A stretch of 38,529 bases of DNA from Candidatus Methylomirabilota bacterium (GCA_035764725.1 DASTYT010000041.1:1-38529), one strand, 5' to 3'; counted from the first letter of the stretch, positions 17,068 through 24,865 are shown. A program made the numbers and translations. The notes: a model not told the origin generated them from the sequence alone.

Positions 17068-18267
17068 TCAGGGCTGGTAGGTCACCCGGAAGATCGCCCC
17101 CGCGTAGTCGTCGCTGATCAGGAGCGAGCCGTCCTTCATCTGCCGGGTGTAGACGGGCCGGCCCCAGATCTCGCTGCCCTGCAGCCACCCTTCCGCGAAG
17201 GGCTCGTACTTGGGTGCGCCGCCCGGATTGAGGGTCACCATCATCACGCGGAAGCCGATCTTCTGATTGCGATTCCAGGACCCGCGCTGGGCGAGGAAGA
17301 TCCGGTTCTTGTAGGCGGCGGGGAACATCGAGCCGGTGTAGAACTCCACGCCGTTGCCGGCCACGTGCGGCCCGGTCTTCAAGAGCGGCGCCGCGAACTC
17401 GCCGCAGGACCGGCCCTTGCCGAACTCGGGATCGGGAATGTCCCCCTGATGGCAGAAGGGGAAGCCGAAGTGCAGCCCCTTCTTCGGCGCCACGTCGAGG
17501 CGGTCGCTCGGCAGATCGTCGCCCAGCCAGTCACGCGCATGGGTGGCGAAGTAGAGCTCCTTCGTCACGGGATGCCAGTCGAACCCGACGCTGTTGCGGA
17601 CGCCGTGCGCGAAGTACTCGAAGCCGGTGCCGTCCGGGTTCACGCGCGAGATGTTGGCGTGGGTGTCGGGCGGGATGCAGATGTTACAGGGCGCGCCGAT
17701 GTTGAAGTAGAGCTTCCCGTCGGGGCCGAAGGCCAGGTACTTCCACCCGTGCGGCACGTCCTTGGGCAGGGTGTCGTAGACCACTTCCATCGCGGGAGGA
17801 GCGTCGAGCTTGTCCTCGATGCCCACCATCTTCGTGATGCGGTGAATCTCCGCCACGTAGAGGGTGCCGTCCTTGAAGGCGAGCCCGTTGGGGAGATTGA
17901 GCCCCTTGGCAAGCTGCTTCACCTCACGCTGGCCGCCCTTGTCCACCACCGCGTAGAGATTGCCGGCAGTGCGGCTGCTGACGAAGAGCGTGCCCTTGTC
18001 GCCCCAGGTCATGACGCGGGCGTTGTTGATGCCCGAGGCCCAGAGGGAGACCTTGAAGCCCGGCGGTACCTTGATCTTGTCGACGGGGATCTCGGCGGCC
18101 GCCTTGGGCGCGGGCGGCTGCGGGATCGGGGCCAGCGTGGAGTCGGCCATGTTGGAGGGCTGGCCCTGCTTCCACGTCGGGGGCGCCTGGGCGTAGGCCA
18201 GGGGCGCGAGCAGGATGCCGGATCCGAAGATGATCACCGCGAGGGGCGTCGGGATGCTGCACCGCAT
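17068..18267 (-). CDS. Glucose/sorbosone dehydrogenase-like beta-propeller, probably PQQ-dependent, periplasmic
   Basis: A 399-aa protein with a signal peptide (first ~26 residues, ending AYAQA) and a six-bladed propeller of the GSDH/sorbosone family. Seen: FKVSLWASGINNARVMTW, LNLPNGLAFKDGTLYVAE, GWKYLAFGPDGKLYFNIGAP, HGVRNSVGFDWHPVTKELYF and GFPFCHQGD. The His-Gly-x-Arg-Asn segment is the part of soluble glucose dehydrogenase that surrounds PQQ. It likely oxidises an aldose or aldehyde in the periplasm and passes electrons to the cytochrome c next door. GAGGAGG precedes ATG 18267. PQQ dependence is inferred from family and from the adjacent pqq operon. Some members bind no PQQ. Confidence 0.85.
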   Translation of the reverse strand: MRCSIPTPLAVIIFGSGILLAPLAYAQAPPTWKQGQPSNMADSTLAPIPQPPAPKAAAEIPVDKIKVPPGFKVSLWASGINNARVMTWGDKGTLFVSSRTAGNLYAVVDKGGQREVKQLAKGLNLPNGLAFKDGTLYVAEIHRITKMVGIEDKLDAPPAMEVVYDTLPKDVPHGWKYLAFGPDGKLYFNIGAPCNICIPPDTHANISRVNPDGTGFEYFAHGVRNSVGFDWHPVTKELYFATHARDWLGDDLPSDRLDVAPKKGLHFGFPFCHQGDIPDPEFGKGRSCGEFAAPLLKTGPHVAGNGVEFYTGSMFPAAYKNRIFLAQRGSWNRNQKIGFRVMMVTLNPGGAPKYEPFAEGWLQGSEIWGRPVYTRQMKDGSLLISDDYAGAIFRVTYQP

Positions 18268-18321
18268 GGGGACCTCCTCTTCGTCGGGGGCGGGTCGGTC
18301 GTCAGGGGCTGATGGGCCAGG

Positions 18322-18350
18322 ACGATAGGTCGGCGCCGACTCCCTGTCAA
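18322..18350 (-). promoter_or_regulatory. Sigma-70-type promoter of the dehydrogenase-cytochrome operon
   Basis: On the minus strand, TTGACA (18345-18350), 17-bp spacer, TATCGT (18322-18327). The start is predicted near 18315, leaving a leader of about 48 nt before ATG 18267. It means this pair can be expressed apart from the pqq operon upstream. Confidence 0.6.
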
Positions 18351-18375
18351 GGCGCGCATCGGGCGCGCCGCGCGC

Positions 18376-18906
18376 TCAGCGGCGCGCGAACAACGTGTAC
18401 AGCCAGTGTCCGAGCCAGCCCAGCGCCGGCGGCAGGAGCACGCCGGGGATGAGGCGGGCGAGCGTCATGGGCCAGCCGAGCAGCGGCGCCTCGTAGGTGA
18501 GCATGCGCACCGGGCTCACGAGAGTCTTCGCGGTGAGCAGCGCGATGAGAGGGCCCGCCGCTGCGCCGCTGCGGAAGAGATTGGCGACGACGGGGAAGAC
18601 GAGATACGGGCCGCCTGGCAGGATGAGTCCTGCGCCCCAGCCCACGAGGATGCCGCGTCCGAGATGATCCTCGCCCATCCAGCGCGAGAGCACCGGCGGC
18701 GGGATCAGCACGTCGAGAAGCCCGGCCAGCACGAAGCCAAGCGCCAGCTCCATCCAGACCGAGCCGAACAGGCGCCCGCTCGATTGCAGACCGCGCGCGG
18801 CGAGCGCCGGGTCCTTGACGAGCGCGTACGCGAGCGCCGCGATCGTCAGGCCGAGCAGGATCAGGAAGCTGGCGTCCATGCGTTTGCGCCGGCGCGGCGG
18901 CGGCAT
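18376..18906 (-). CDS. Half-size permease, COG0701/DUF318-like, attached to the pqq operon
   Basis: A 176-aa inner-membrane protein with about five hydrophobic helices after a basic start (MPPPRRRKRM). Gly/Pro-rich membrane motifs include GRGILVGWGAGLILPGGPYL and LLTAKTLVSPVRMLTYEAPL. These look like one half of the YraQ-type predicted permeases, which normally have two such halves; a dimer would restore the full unit. The ATG comes 1 nt after the pqqE TGA, so it is translationally coupled to PQQ synthesis. An alternative ATG at 18879 lacks a ribosome site. Transport of PQQ or of a precursor is a context-based hypothesis. Confidence 0.7.
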   Translation of the reverse strand: MPPPRRRKRMDASFLILLGLTIAALAYALVKDPALAARGLQSSGRLFGSVWMELALGFVLAGLLDVLIPPPVLSRWMGEDHLGRGILVGWGAGLILPGGPYLVFPVVANLFRSGAAAGPLIALLTAKTLVSPVRMLTYEAPLLGWPMTLARLIPGVLLPPALGWLGHWLYTLFARR

Positions 18907-18907
18907 G

Positions 18908-19999
18908 TCACGAGGGAGACTTCGTGGTTCGGTAGATCAGCTCGGTGAGGGTCGGTGTCTCGGCGGCCTCGCGCGCGGTCTCGATCAGATGATGATCGGG
19001 CGAGAGCTTGCACGTGGGATCGGTAGCCGCGGCATTGCCCGTGAGGTAATAGGCCTGGCAGCGGCAGCCGCCGAAGTCGATGCCGCGGCGGTCACAGCTC
19101 CGGCACGGCTCCGGCATCCAGTCCTCGCCGCGGAAGGCGCGGAAGCCCGCGGAGTCGCGCCAGATCTCTCCGAGCGGCCGGTCCCGCACCGACTCGAAGG
19201 TGAGGCCCGGCAGCGTGTGCGCGGCGTGGCAGGGCAGCGCGCGCCCCTCTGGGCTCAGCACGATGAAGCGCTGCCCCCAGCCGTCCATGCACGCCTTGGG
19301 CAGGTCCGTGTAGTAGTCGGGCGTGACGAAGAGGACCTCCATCGTCCCCATGAGGCGCTTCCGCGCCGCCGCCGCGACCTCGCGGGCCCGGGCGAGCTGC
19401 GCGCGCGAGGGCAGGAGGGCGGCCCGGTTCGGGAGCGCCCAGCCGAGGTATTGGGTGTTGGCGAGCTCGAGCCGATCGGCGTGCAGGCGCTCGGCGAGGG
19501 CGATCACCGCCTCGACGTGGTCGAGGTTCTCGCGATGGAGCACGGTATTGAGCGTGAGGGGAAAGCCCAGCTCCTTCACCCAGGCCGCGACCTCGAGCTT
19601 CCGGTCGAAGGCCTTCACGCCCGCGATCCGGTCCGAGCCGGCCGCCTCCGTGTCCTGGATGGAGATCTGCACGTTGTCCAGGCCGAGGGCCCGGAACCGG
19701 GCCAGGCGCTCGCGGCGGAGCGGGATCCCGCTGGTGATGAGGTTCGTGTAGAGATCGAGCCGCCGGCACTCCTCGATCAGCGCCTCGAGGTCGTCGCGGA
19801 CCAGCGGCTCGCCGCCGGTGAGGTTCACCTGCACCACGCCGAGATCCTCGGCCTCCCGGAGCACGCGCAGCCACGTCGCGGTGTCGAGCTCGTCCCCGTG
19901 CGCGCCGTAGTCCAGCGGGTTCGAGCAGTACACGCAGCGGAGCGGGCAGCGGTACGTGAGCTCCGCGACCAGGGTGTACGGGCGCTCGGCGTCGCTCAC
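18908..19999 (-). CDS. pqqE: PqqA peptide cyclase, radical SAM enzyme
   Basis: A 363-aa radical SAM/SPASM protein. It forms the C-C bond between the Glu and Tyr side chains of PqqA in the first committed step of PQQ synthesis. The SAM cluster cysteines are C18, C22 and C25 (RCPLRCVYC), followed by VQVNLTGGEPLVRDDL and a C-terminal SPASM region with many cysteines (GRALPCHAAH, PEPCRSCDRR, GGCRCQAYYLTG, TCKLSPDHH). The GTG start shares GTGA with the pqqD stop. Length and motif order are normal for PqqE. Confidence 0.96.
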   Translation of the reverse strand: MSDAERPYTLVAELTYRCPLRCVYCSNPLDYGAHGDELDTATWLRVLREAEDLGVVQVNLTGGEPLVRDDLEALIEECRRLDLYTNLITSGIPLRRERLARFRALGLDNVQISIQDTEAAGSDRIAGVKAFDRKLEVAAWVKELGFPLTLNTVLHRENLDHVEAVIALAERLHADRLELANTQYLGWALPNRAALLPSRAQLARAREVAAAARKRLMGTMEVLFVTPDYYTDLPKACMDGWGQRFIVLSPEGRALPCHAAHTLPGLTFESVRDRPLGEIWRDSAGFRAFRGEDWMPEPCRSCDRRGIDFGGCRCQAYYLTGNAAATDPTCKLSPDHHLIETAREAAETPTLTELIYRTTKSPS

Positions 20000-20274
20000 G
20001 GCGCCGCCTGCACGAGGCCGCGATCGGCCATGGTCTGGAGGAACCCCAGCACCTCGCGCTCCACCGCGGGCGCCTCGTGGCCGTACTGCTTCGCCAGCTC
20101 CTCGACGATGGAGCCGACGGTGCGCTCGCCGTCGCAGCGCTGGAGCACGTCGGCGGCGGTGGGGTTCAGCACGAGGCCGCGCTCGGGATAGAGGAGCATG
20201 TAGCGCGACGACTTGCGGTCGAACCGGAGGCGCGCCTTGGCGGCGAGGCGCAGCCGGCTCTCCGCCGAGATCAT
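19996..20274 (-). CDS. pqqD: PQQ biosynthesis peptide chaperone
   Basis: A 92-aa winged-helix RRE protein that holds the PqqA peptide and delivers it to PqqE. Seen: SRYMLLYPERGLVLNPTA, ADVLQRCDGERTVGSIVEEL and FLQTMADRGL, the standard PqqD order. The ATG at 20274 overlaps the pqqC stop as ATGA, and the stop overlaps the pqqE GTG. The longer open frame upstream lies inside pqqC and is spurious. Confidence 0.95.
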   Translation of the reverse strand: MISAESRLRLAAKARLRFDRKSSRYMLLYPERGLVLNPTAADVLQRCDGERTVGSIVEELAKQYGHEAPAVEREVLGFLQTMADRGLVQAAP

Positions 20275-21014
20275 GTGCCCCGCGCGCCCTGCGGGCCCCA
20301 TCCGGGCTCGACGTAGGCCGCGTAGGCGCAGTCGAGGAGGTGCCACAGGATCTCGGTCTTCCTGATGAGGGCGGCCACGCAGCGCTCCTGCACCTCGTAC
20401 GAGGGGGCGTGCGCGAGCACGTAGTCGATGGCCTCCATCGAGTCGCGCCGCGCGCGCGGCACCCGCGAGCGGAAATAGGCCAGCATGTCCGGGCTCACCC
20501 ACGGATAGTGCTTCTCCCACGCGAGCACGCGGCGTGACATGAGGTCGGGCGCGAAGAACTCGGTGAGCGAGGAGGCCACCGCCTCGACGAGCGTGCGCTC
20601 GCGGACCAGCTCCACGTAGGCGTCGCAGGCGAAGCGCACGCCGGGCAGCACCGAGCGGCAGCTCGCCACCTCCTCGCGGTCGAGTCCCACGCCCTCGGCC
20701 AGGCGCAGCCAGAGCTCGATGCCCGCTTCGCCGCCGCCCTCGTCGCCATCGTGGTCGCGGATGCGCCGGATCCACATGCGGCGGAACGCCGGATCCTCCG
20801 ACTTCGAAAGGATGATGGCGTCCTTGATGGGGATGCGCGTCTGATAGTAGAAGCGGTTCAGCACCCACTGCTGAAGCTGGGGCCGGGTGAGCCGTCCCTC
20901 GTGCATGAGCACGTGGTAGCGATGATGGTCGTGGTAGCGCGCCTCGCCCTCCTTGCGCACCCAGGCGATGAACTCCTCGCGCGGCAGCGGCGGCCGGAGC
21001 GCGTCGGTGGTCAC
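20271..21014 (-). CDS. pqqC: Pyrroloquinoline-quinone synthase
   Basis: A 247-aa all-helical oxidase catalysing the last, cofactor-free step: ring closure and eight-electron oxidation of AHQQ to PQQ. Conserved stretches: YHDHHRYHVLMHEG, QQWVLNRFYYQTRIPIKDA, RRIRDHDGDEGGGEAGIELW, SSLTEFFAPDLMSRRVLAWE and HYPWV. The active-site His, Tyr and Arg positions of the family appear intact. The GTG start overlaps the pqqB stop (GTGA), continuing the overlapping chain through pqqE. Confidence 0.96.
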   Translation of the reverse strand: MTTDALRPPLPREEFIAWVRKEGEARYHDHHRYHVLMHEGRLTRPQLQQWVLNRFYYQTRIPIKDAIILSKSEDPAFRRMWIRRIRDHDGDEGGGEAGIELWLRLAEGVGLDREEVASCRSVLPGVRFACDAYVELVRERTLVEAVASSLTEFFAPDLMSRRVLAWEKHYPWVSPDMLAYFRSRVPRARRDSMEAIDYVLAHAPSYEVQERCVAALIRKTEILWHLLDCAYAAYVEPGWGPQGARGT

Positions 21015-21943
21015 AGCGTCACCTCCATGCCGTCCCAGGCGATGGTCCAGCCCGCGGCCTCCGCCTCCTTCCGCTCGGGCGCGTCCTCGCGGAGGACGGG
21101 GTTCGTGTTGTTCAGGTGGATGAGGATGCGCCGCGTGGCCGGGAGGCCGCGCAGCGCGGCGAGGCTCCCCTCCGGCCCGCCGACGGGCAGGTGGGCCATG
21201 TCGGCCGCGCGCTTGGTGCCGAGCCCCTGCGCCGGCAGCTCGTCGCTCGACCAGAACGTGCCGTCGAAGAACACGGCGTCCGCGTCAGCGAGGGCCTCCC
21301 GCACCGCGGGCGTCACACCGCCGGCGGCGGGGAAGTACGCGAGCCGGCGCCCGGTCGCGGTCTCGCGGATGCGGAGGCCGACATTGTCCTCGGGCTCGGT
21401 CGCGCGGCGGCCGCCCGGCCGGTTCTCGAGATGGATGGGCGGCTTGCCGGGCACCGCCACCGGCTCGATGGCGAGGCCGCTGGGCTGGCCGTCGACGCCG
21501 GCCAAGGCGTCCTCACGTCCCAGCTTCAGCGCGCGCCACGTGACCTGCTCGGGAAAGCGTTGCAGCGTGCGGTAGAGGCCGTTCCCTTCGGTGAAGCCGT
21601 CGCGCACGCCTTCGGTGGCGTAGATCACCAGGGGATGGGACTCGCGAAGGGACAGGAGCCCGAGCACGTGATCGAGATCGCCGTTGGTGAGAACAATGGC
21701 GCGGATGGGGGAGTGACGAGCGGCGTGGGGATGCAGCCCCTCGAAATTCTCGATCTGCTGCCGGATCTCGGGGGAGCAGTTGAGGAGGAACCAACCCGTC
21801 CCGTCGGCGCTGAGCGCCACCGACTCCTGGGTGCGGGCCACCGTCTTCAGCGTGCCGTCACGGAGGCCGCGACAGTTGGGGCAACCGCAATTCCACTGCG
21901 GGAAGCCGCCGCCAGCGGCGGAGCCGAGGACACGAATGCGCAC
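21011..21943 (-). CDS. pqqB: PQQ biosynthesis protein, metallo-beta-lactamase-fold hydroxylase
   Basis: A 310-aa protein of the PqqB family, now thought to be an iron-dependent hydroxylase acting on the cross-linked Glu-Tyr dipeptide. Seen: start VLGSAAGGGFPQWNCGCPNC with a structural zinc site at Cys19, 21 and 24, WFLLNCSPEIRQQI, VLTNGDLDHVLGLL (the degenerate metallo-lactamase motif), FFDGTFWSSDEL and ILIHLNNTNPVL. The start is GTG at 21943 with GGGGGA 6 nt upstream. It lies 84 bp after pqqA, separated by a strong hairpin. Confidence 0.96.
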   Translation of the reverse strand: MRIRVLGSAAGGGFPQWNCGCPNCRGLRDGTLKTVARTQESVALSADGTGWFLLNCSPEIRQQIENFEGLHPHAARHSPIRAIVLTNGDLDHVLGLLSLRESHPLVIYATEGVRDGFTEGNGLYRTLQRFPEQVTWRALKLGREDALAGVDGQPSGLAIEPVAVPGKPPIHLENRPGGRRATEPEDNVGLRIRETATGRRLAYFPAAGGVTPAVREALADADAVFFDGTFWSSDELPAQGLGTKRAADMAHLPVGGPEGSLAALRGLPATRRILIHLNNTNPVLREDAPERKEAEAAGWTIAWDGMEVTL

Positions 21944-21965
21944 GATGGATCCCCCGGAGACGCAA

Positions 21966-22002
21966 CAGCCCCCGGACTCGGCGAAGCGCCGAGAGGGGGC
22001 TG
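21966..22002 (-). terminator. Strong hairpin between pqqA and pqqB (attenuator or processing signal)
   Basis: Read on the minus strand, an 8-bp outer stem (CAGCCCCC/GGGGGCTG) encloses a small internal loop and a 7-bp inner stem (CTCGGCG/CGCCGAG) with a 3-nt loop. No T-run follows, so full termination is unlikely. Position suggests partial attenuation or protection of a short pqqA mRNA, which would give more precursor peptide than enzymes, as reported for pqq operons elsewhere. Confidence 0.65.
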
Positions 22003-22027
22003 CGGGGTCTTCCGCGGCAGGCGCCGC

Positions 22028-22126
22028 CTAGAAGCGGTCGTCGTCCTGCCGGTCGAAGTCGTCCTGGTAGGAGTTGATCTCGGCGTCCATCTTCACTTCG
22101 ATGAAGTCCGGCGCTTCCCAGGTCAT
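22028..22126 (-). CDS. pqqA: PQQ precursor peptide
   Basis: A 32-aa peptide beginning MTWEAPDFIEVKMDAE and continuing INSYQDDFDRQDDDRF. The substrate pair is Glu16 and Tyr20 in the obligatory E-x3-Y spacing, and the N-terminal WEAPDFIEV is the usual PqqD-binding leader. The 12-residue tail after Tyr is long and very acidic compared with common PqqA peptides, which end a few residues after the Tyr. GGAGGTGA lies about 6 nt upstream of the ATG. The start of the pqqABCDE-permease operon. Confidence 0.95.
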   Translation of the reverse strand: MTWEAPDFIEVKMDAEINSYQDDFDRQDDDRF

Positions 22127-22173
22127 CGCGCTCACCTCCGGTAGAGGGTTCTGGTCCGGGTGGTCTGGTCGCG

Positions 22174-22202
22174 ATACTACCGAAATGGGGTGGAGGCGTC
22201 AA
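22174..22202 (-). promoter_or_regulatory. Strong sigma-70-type promoter of the pqq operon
   Basis: Minus strand: TTGACG (22197-22202), exactly 17-bp spacer, TAGTAT (22174-22179). Transcription should begin near 22167 and leave a leader of about 41 nt with the good Shine-Dalgarno of pqqA. It sits back to back with the promoter of the enoyl-CoA hydratase gene. Confidence 0.7.
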
Positions 22203-22234
22203 CCCCCGTCCCCGGCCCTACCGGGGGCCCGCCA

Positions 22235-22263
22235 TGGTGTCGGTCCCGGGCCGAACGTATACT
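22235..22263 (+). promoter_or_regulatory. Possible promoter of the enoyl-CoA hydratase-acyl-CoA dehydrogenase pair
   Basis: TATACT (22258-22263) is a good -10. The -35 at 17-bp distance (TGGTGT, 22235-22240) is poor. The start near 22270 would place the GGAGG ribosome site (22272-22276) directly in the leader of ATG 22286. Confidence 0.4.
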
Positions 22264-22285
22264 AGCCGCCCGGAGGAACCAGCCC

Positions 22286-23080
22286 ATGTCACCCAGCGCG
22301 GACGAGCTCATCTACGAGGTGAAGGACAAGATCGCGACCATCACGCTCAACCGGCCCGACAAGATGAACGCCTTCACCGGGCCGATGATCGATGCGTGGG
22401 CGAGCTCCTTGAACGAGGCCCAGCGCGATCCCGCCGTCAACGTGGTGATCGTGACGGGGGCGGGGAAGGCGTTCTGCTCCGGGGGCGACGTCGGCCGCAT
22501 GGGCGACAGCCGGCCGAGCCCCCTCGATCACAAGAACGGGCTCTGGGAGGCCATCCACCGCGTGCCCAAGGCGCTCGAGGCGATGGACAAGCCGGTGATC
22601 GCCATGGTCAACGGCGTCGCGGTGGGCGCGGGCATGGGCATGAGCCTCATGTGCGACATGCGCATCGCCGCCGACACCGCTCGCTTTTCCACCGGCTACG
22701 TGCGAGTGGGTCTCGTGCCGGGCGACGGCGACACCTACTTCCTCCCGCGGCTCATCGGCACCGCGAAGGCGCTGGAGCTGCTCTGGACCGCGGACTTCAT
22801 CGAGGCGCCCGAAGCGCTCAAGCTCGGCATCGTGAACCGCGTCGTGCCCGCGGCGGAGCTACGCGAGGCGACGTACGCCTTCGCCGCCCAGGTCGCGAAT
22901 GGGCCCCAGGTGCCGATCAGAATGATCAAGAGGTTGGTCTACCAGAGCATGCGCCTCGACCTCCGCACCCACCTGGATCTCGTCTCGTCCCACATGGCGG
23001 TCGTGCGCGAGACGGCGGACCACAAGGAAGGCGTGCAGGCGTTCAAGGACAAGCGGCCGCCCCAGTTCACCGGGCGCTGA
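22286..23080 (+). CDS. Enoyl-CoA hydratase/isomerase-fold protein with atypical active site
   Basis: A 264-aa crotonase-fold protein. Visible: the CoA-binding start IATITLNRPDKMNAF, the oxyanion-hole segment GAGKAFCSGGDVGRMGD, and PVIAMVNGVAVGAGMGMSLM. Aligned to rat enoyl-CoA hydratase, both catalytic glutamates (144 and 164) are missing: Gly118 and Tyr138 stand there. Two Asp residues (147, 149 in VPGDGDTYF) lie close by and might serve an isomerase-like reaction. ATG 22286 is set by GGAGG 9 nt upstream; an in-frame upstream extension lies in the promoter region. It is 14 bp before an AidB-type acyl-CoA dehydrogenase. CoA-ester substrate likely; hydratase activity doubtful. Confidence 0.85.
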   Translation: MSPSADELIYEVKDKIATITLNRPDKMNAFTGPMIDAWASSLNEAQRDPAVNVVIVTGAGKAFCSGGDVGRMGDSRPSPLDHKNGLWEAIHRVPKALEAMDKPVIAMVNGVAVGAGMGMSLMCDMRIAADTARFSTGYVRVGLVPGDGDTYFLPRLIGTAKALELLWTADFIEAPEALKLGIVNRVVPAAELREATYAFAAQVANGPQVPIRMIKRLVYQSMRLDLRTHLDLVSSHMAVVRETADHKEGVQAFKDKRPPQFTGR

Positions 23081-23094
23081 GCCGGAGGCGCGCG

Positions 23095-24843
23095 ATGGCC
23101 GGCCCTCCCGTCTCTGCCCAGGACGCGATGCCCGTCACGCGTGGGCTCAACTACTTCCTGGTCGACGGCGCGTTCCAGCAGCTCTGCGAGTCGGTGATGG
23201 GGCCGGAGACCTACGCGCTCGCGCGCCCGCATCTGGTCGCGATGGGGGAGGTCGCCGGGGACGAGCTCGACGCTCTCGCCCACGCCGCCGACAAGAATCC
23301 GCCCGTCCTCCGGTCCTGGGACGAGCGGGGCCAGCGCATCGACGAGGTGGTCTTCCATCCTTCATATAAACGGATGGAGGAGCTGGCCTTCGGCCGCTTC
23401 GGGCTGGCCGCCCTGTCCCACCGTCCGGGCGTACTCGGCTGGCCCGGCCCCGTGCCGCACGTGGTGAAGTACGGGCTTACCTATCTCTTCGGTCAGTCAG
23501 AGTTCGGGCTCCTCTGCCCGGTCAACATGACGGACGCCGGGGCCCGCATGCTGCGCCACTACGGGAGCGCCGAGCTCCAGGCGCGCTATCTGCCGGGGCT
23601 CACCGCCACCGACATGGCCGCGCTGCGCCAGGGGACGCAGTGGATGACGGAGAAGACGGGCGGCTCCGACGTGGGCGCGGCCACCACGGTGGCGAAGCGG
23701 GGCGCCGACGGCCTCTGGCGCCTCTGGGGCGACAAGTGGTTCTGCTCGAACGCCAACGCCGACGTGGCGTTCACGCTCGCCCGTCCCGCGGGTGCGCCCG
23801 ACGGCACGCGCGGGCTCGCGATGTTCCTCGTGCCCAAGGTGCTGCCGGACGGGCGACGCAACGACCTCACAGTGAACCGGCTCAAGGACAAGTTCGGCTC
23901 GCGCTCGATGGCGAGCGGCGAGGTGACGTACGCCGGCGCCGTCGCCTACCCGGTGGGCGATCTCGACCGCGGCTTCAAGCAGATGATGGAGATGGTCAAC
24001 GTCTCGCGCCTCTCGAACGCGCTGCGCTCCTCCGCGCTCATCCGCCGGGCCGTGCTCGAAGCGCTCACCCACGCGCGGGCGCGGGTGGCGTTCGGCCGCG
24101 TCCTCGCCGAGCTGCCGCTCCTGCGCGCCCAGCTCCTCCAGATGGTGGTGGATTCGGAGGCCGCCGTCGCGGTGGTGCTCCACGCGGCCGCCACGCTCGA
24201 CCGGTGGGACCGGGGCGAGGCGCCGGCCCGCGCCCTGTTCCGCATCCTCACTCCCCTCGCGAAGTACTGGATCACCCAGCACGCGCGCCTCGTCACCGCG
24301 GAAGCGATGAACGTGCGCGGGGGAAACGGCTACATCGAGGAGTGGGTGAATCCTCGGCTCGTGCGCGACAGCTACCTCGGCTCGATCTGGGAGGGGGCCA
24401 GCAACGTGGTCGCCCTCGACGTGCAGCGCGCCATCCTGCGCGAGGCCGCGCACGAGCCGCTGCTCGCCTTCGTCGGCGAGCGTCTTGCGCGCGTGACGGA
24501 AGCCGCGGCCAAGCCGTGGGTGGACGTGGCGCGCGAGGCGCTGGACGTCGTCCGGCGGCGCATTGCGGGCTGGGCGGCGCTGCCGCGCCCCGAGCAGGAG
24601 CTCGAAGCCCGGCCGGTGGCCGACACGCTCTACCATCTCCTCGCCGCGTCACTGCTCCTCGCCGAGGGCCAGTCCCTGCTCGAGGGGCGGGGCGACGCCC
24701 ACCAGCTCCTCAGCGGCGCGGTCTATCTCCGCCGCTGGCTCGTGTCGCGCGAGGCGGGCGCCCCGCCGTTCGGTGGGCGCGAGATCGAGTGGCTGGACGC
24801 GCTCGCCGATTTCCGGCCGATCCCGCTGAGCGCGCTCGCCTGA
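23095..24843 (+). CDS. AidB-type acyl-CoA dehydrogenase (582 aa)
   Basis: A large acyl-CoA dehydrogenase of the AidB/FadE-like group. The FAD motif reads GTQWMTEKTGGSDVGAATTV (about 181-200), as in E. coli AidB, followed by WGDKWFCSNANADV. The C-terminal FAD domain has AMNVRGGNGYIEEWVNPRLV, then SIWEGASNV, whose Glu433 takes the place of the usual catalytic base. About 100 residues extend beyond the core, as in AidB. The start is ATG 23095, with GGAGG 7 nt upstream, though the frame is open far back through the hydratase gene. It may be a catabolic dehydrogenase rather than an alkylation-response protein. The pairing with a crotonase-fold gene favours acyl-CoA metabolism. Confidence 0.88.
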   Translation: MAGPPVSAQDAMPVTRGLNYFLVDGAFQQLCESVMGPETYALARPHLVAMGEVAGDELDALAHAADKNPPVLRSWDERGQRIDEVVFHPSYKRMEELAFGRFGLAALSHRPGVLGWPGPVPHVVKYGLTYLFGQSEFGLLCPVNMTDAGARMLRHYGSAELQARYLPGLTATDMAALRQGTQWMTEKTGGSDVGAATTVAKRGADGLWRLWGDKWFCSNANADVAFTLARPAGAPDGTRGLAMFLVPKVLPDGRRNDLTVNRLKDKFGSRSMASGEVTYAGAVAYPVGDLDRGFKQMMEMVNVSRLSNALRSSALIRRAVLEALTHARARVAFGRVLAELPLLRAQLLQMVVDSEAAVAVVLHAAATLDRWDRGEAPARALFRILTPLAKYWITQHARLVTAEAMNVRGGNGYIEEWVNPRLVRDSYLGSIWEGASNVVALDVQRAILREAAHEPLLAFVGERLARVTEAAAKPWVDVAREALDVVRRRIAGWAALPRPEQELEARPVADTLYHLLAASLLLAEGQSLLEGRGDAHQLLSGAVYLRRWLVSREAGAPPFGGREIEWLDALADFRPIPLSALA

Positions 24844-24865
24844 GCGCGGGACGCGAGGGGATAGT

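Noticed and set aside
22234..23094. Apparent N-terminal extension making the AidB-type dehydrogenase 869 aa, a possible fusion protein
   Set aside because: The extension is the out-of-frame reading of the enoyl-CoA hydratase-fold gene; a good ribosome site precedes ATG 23095.
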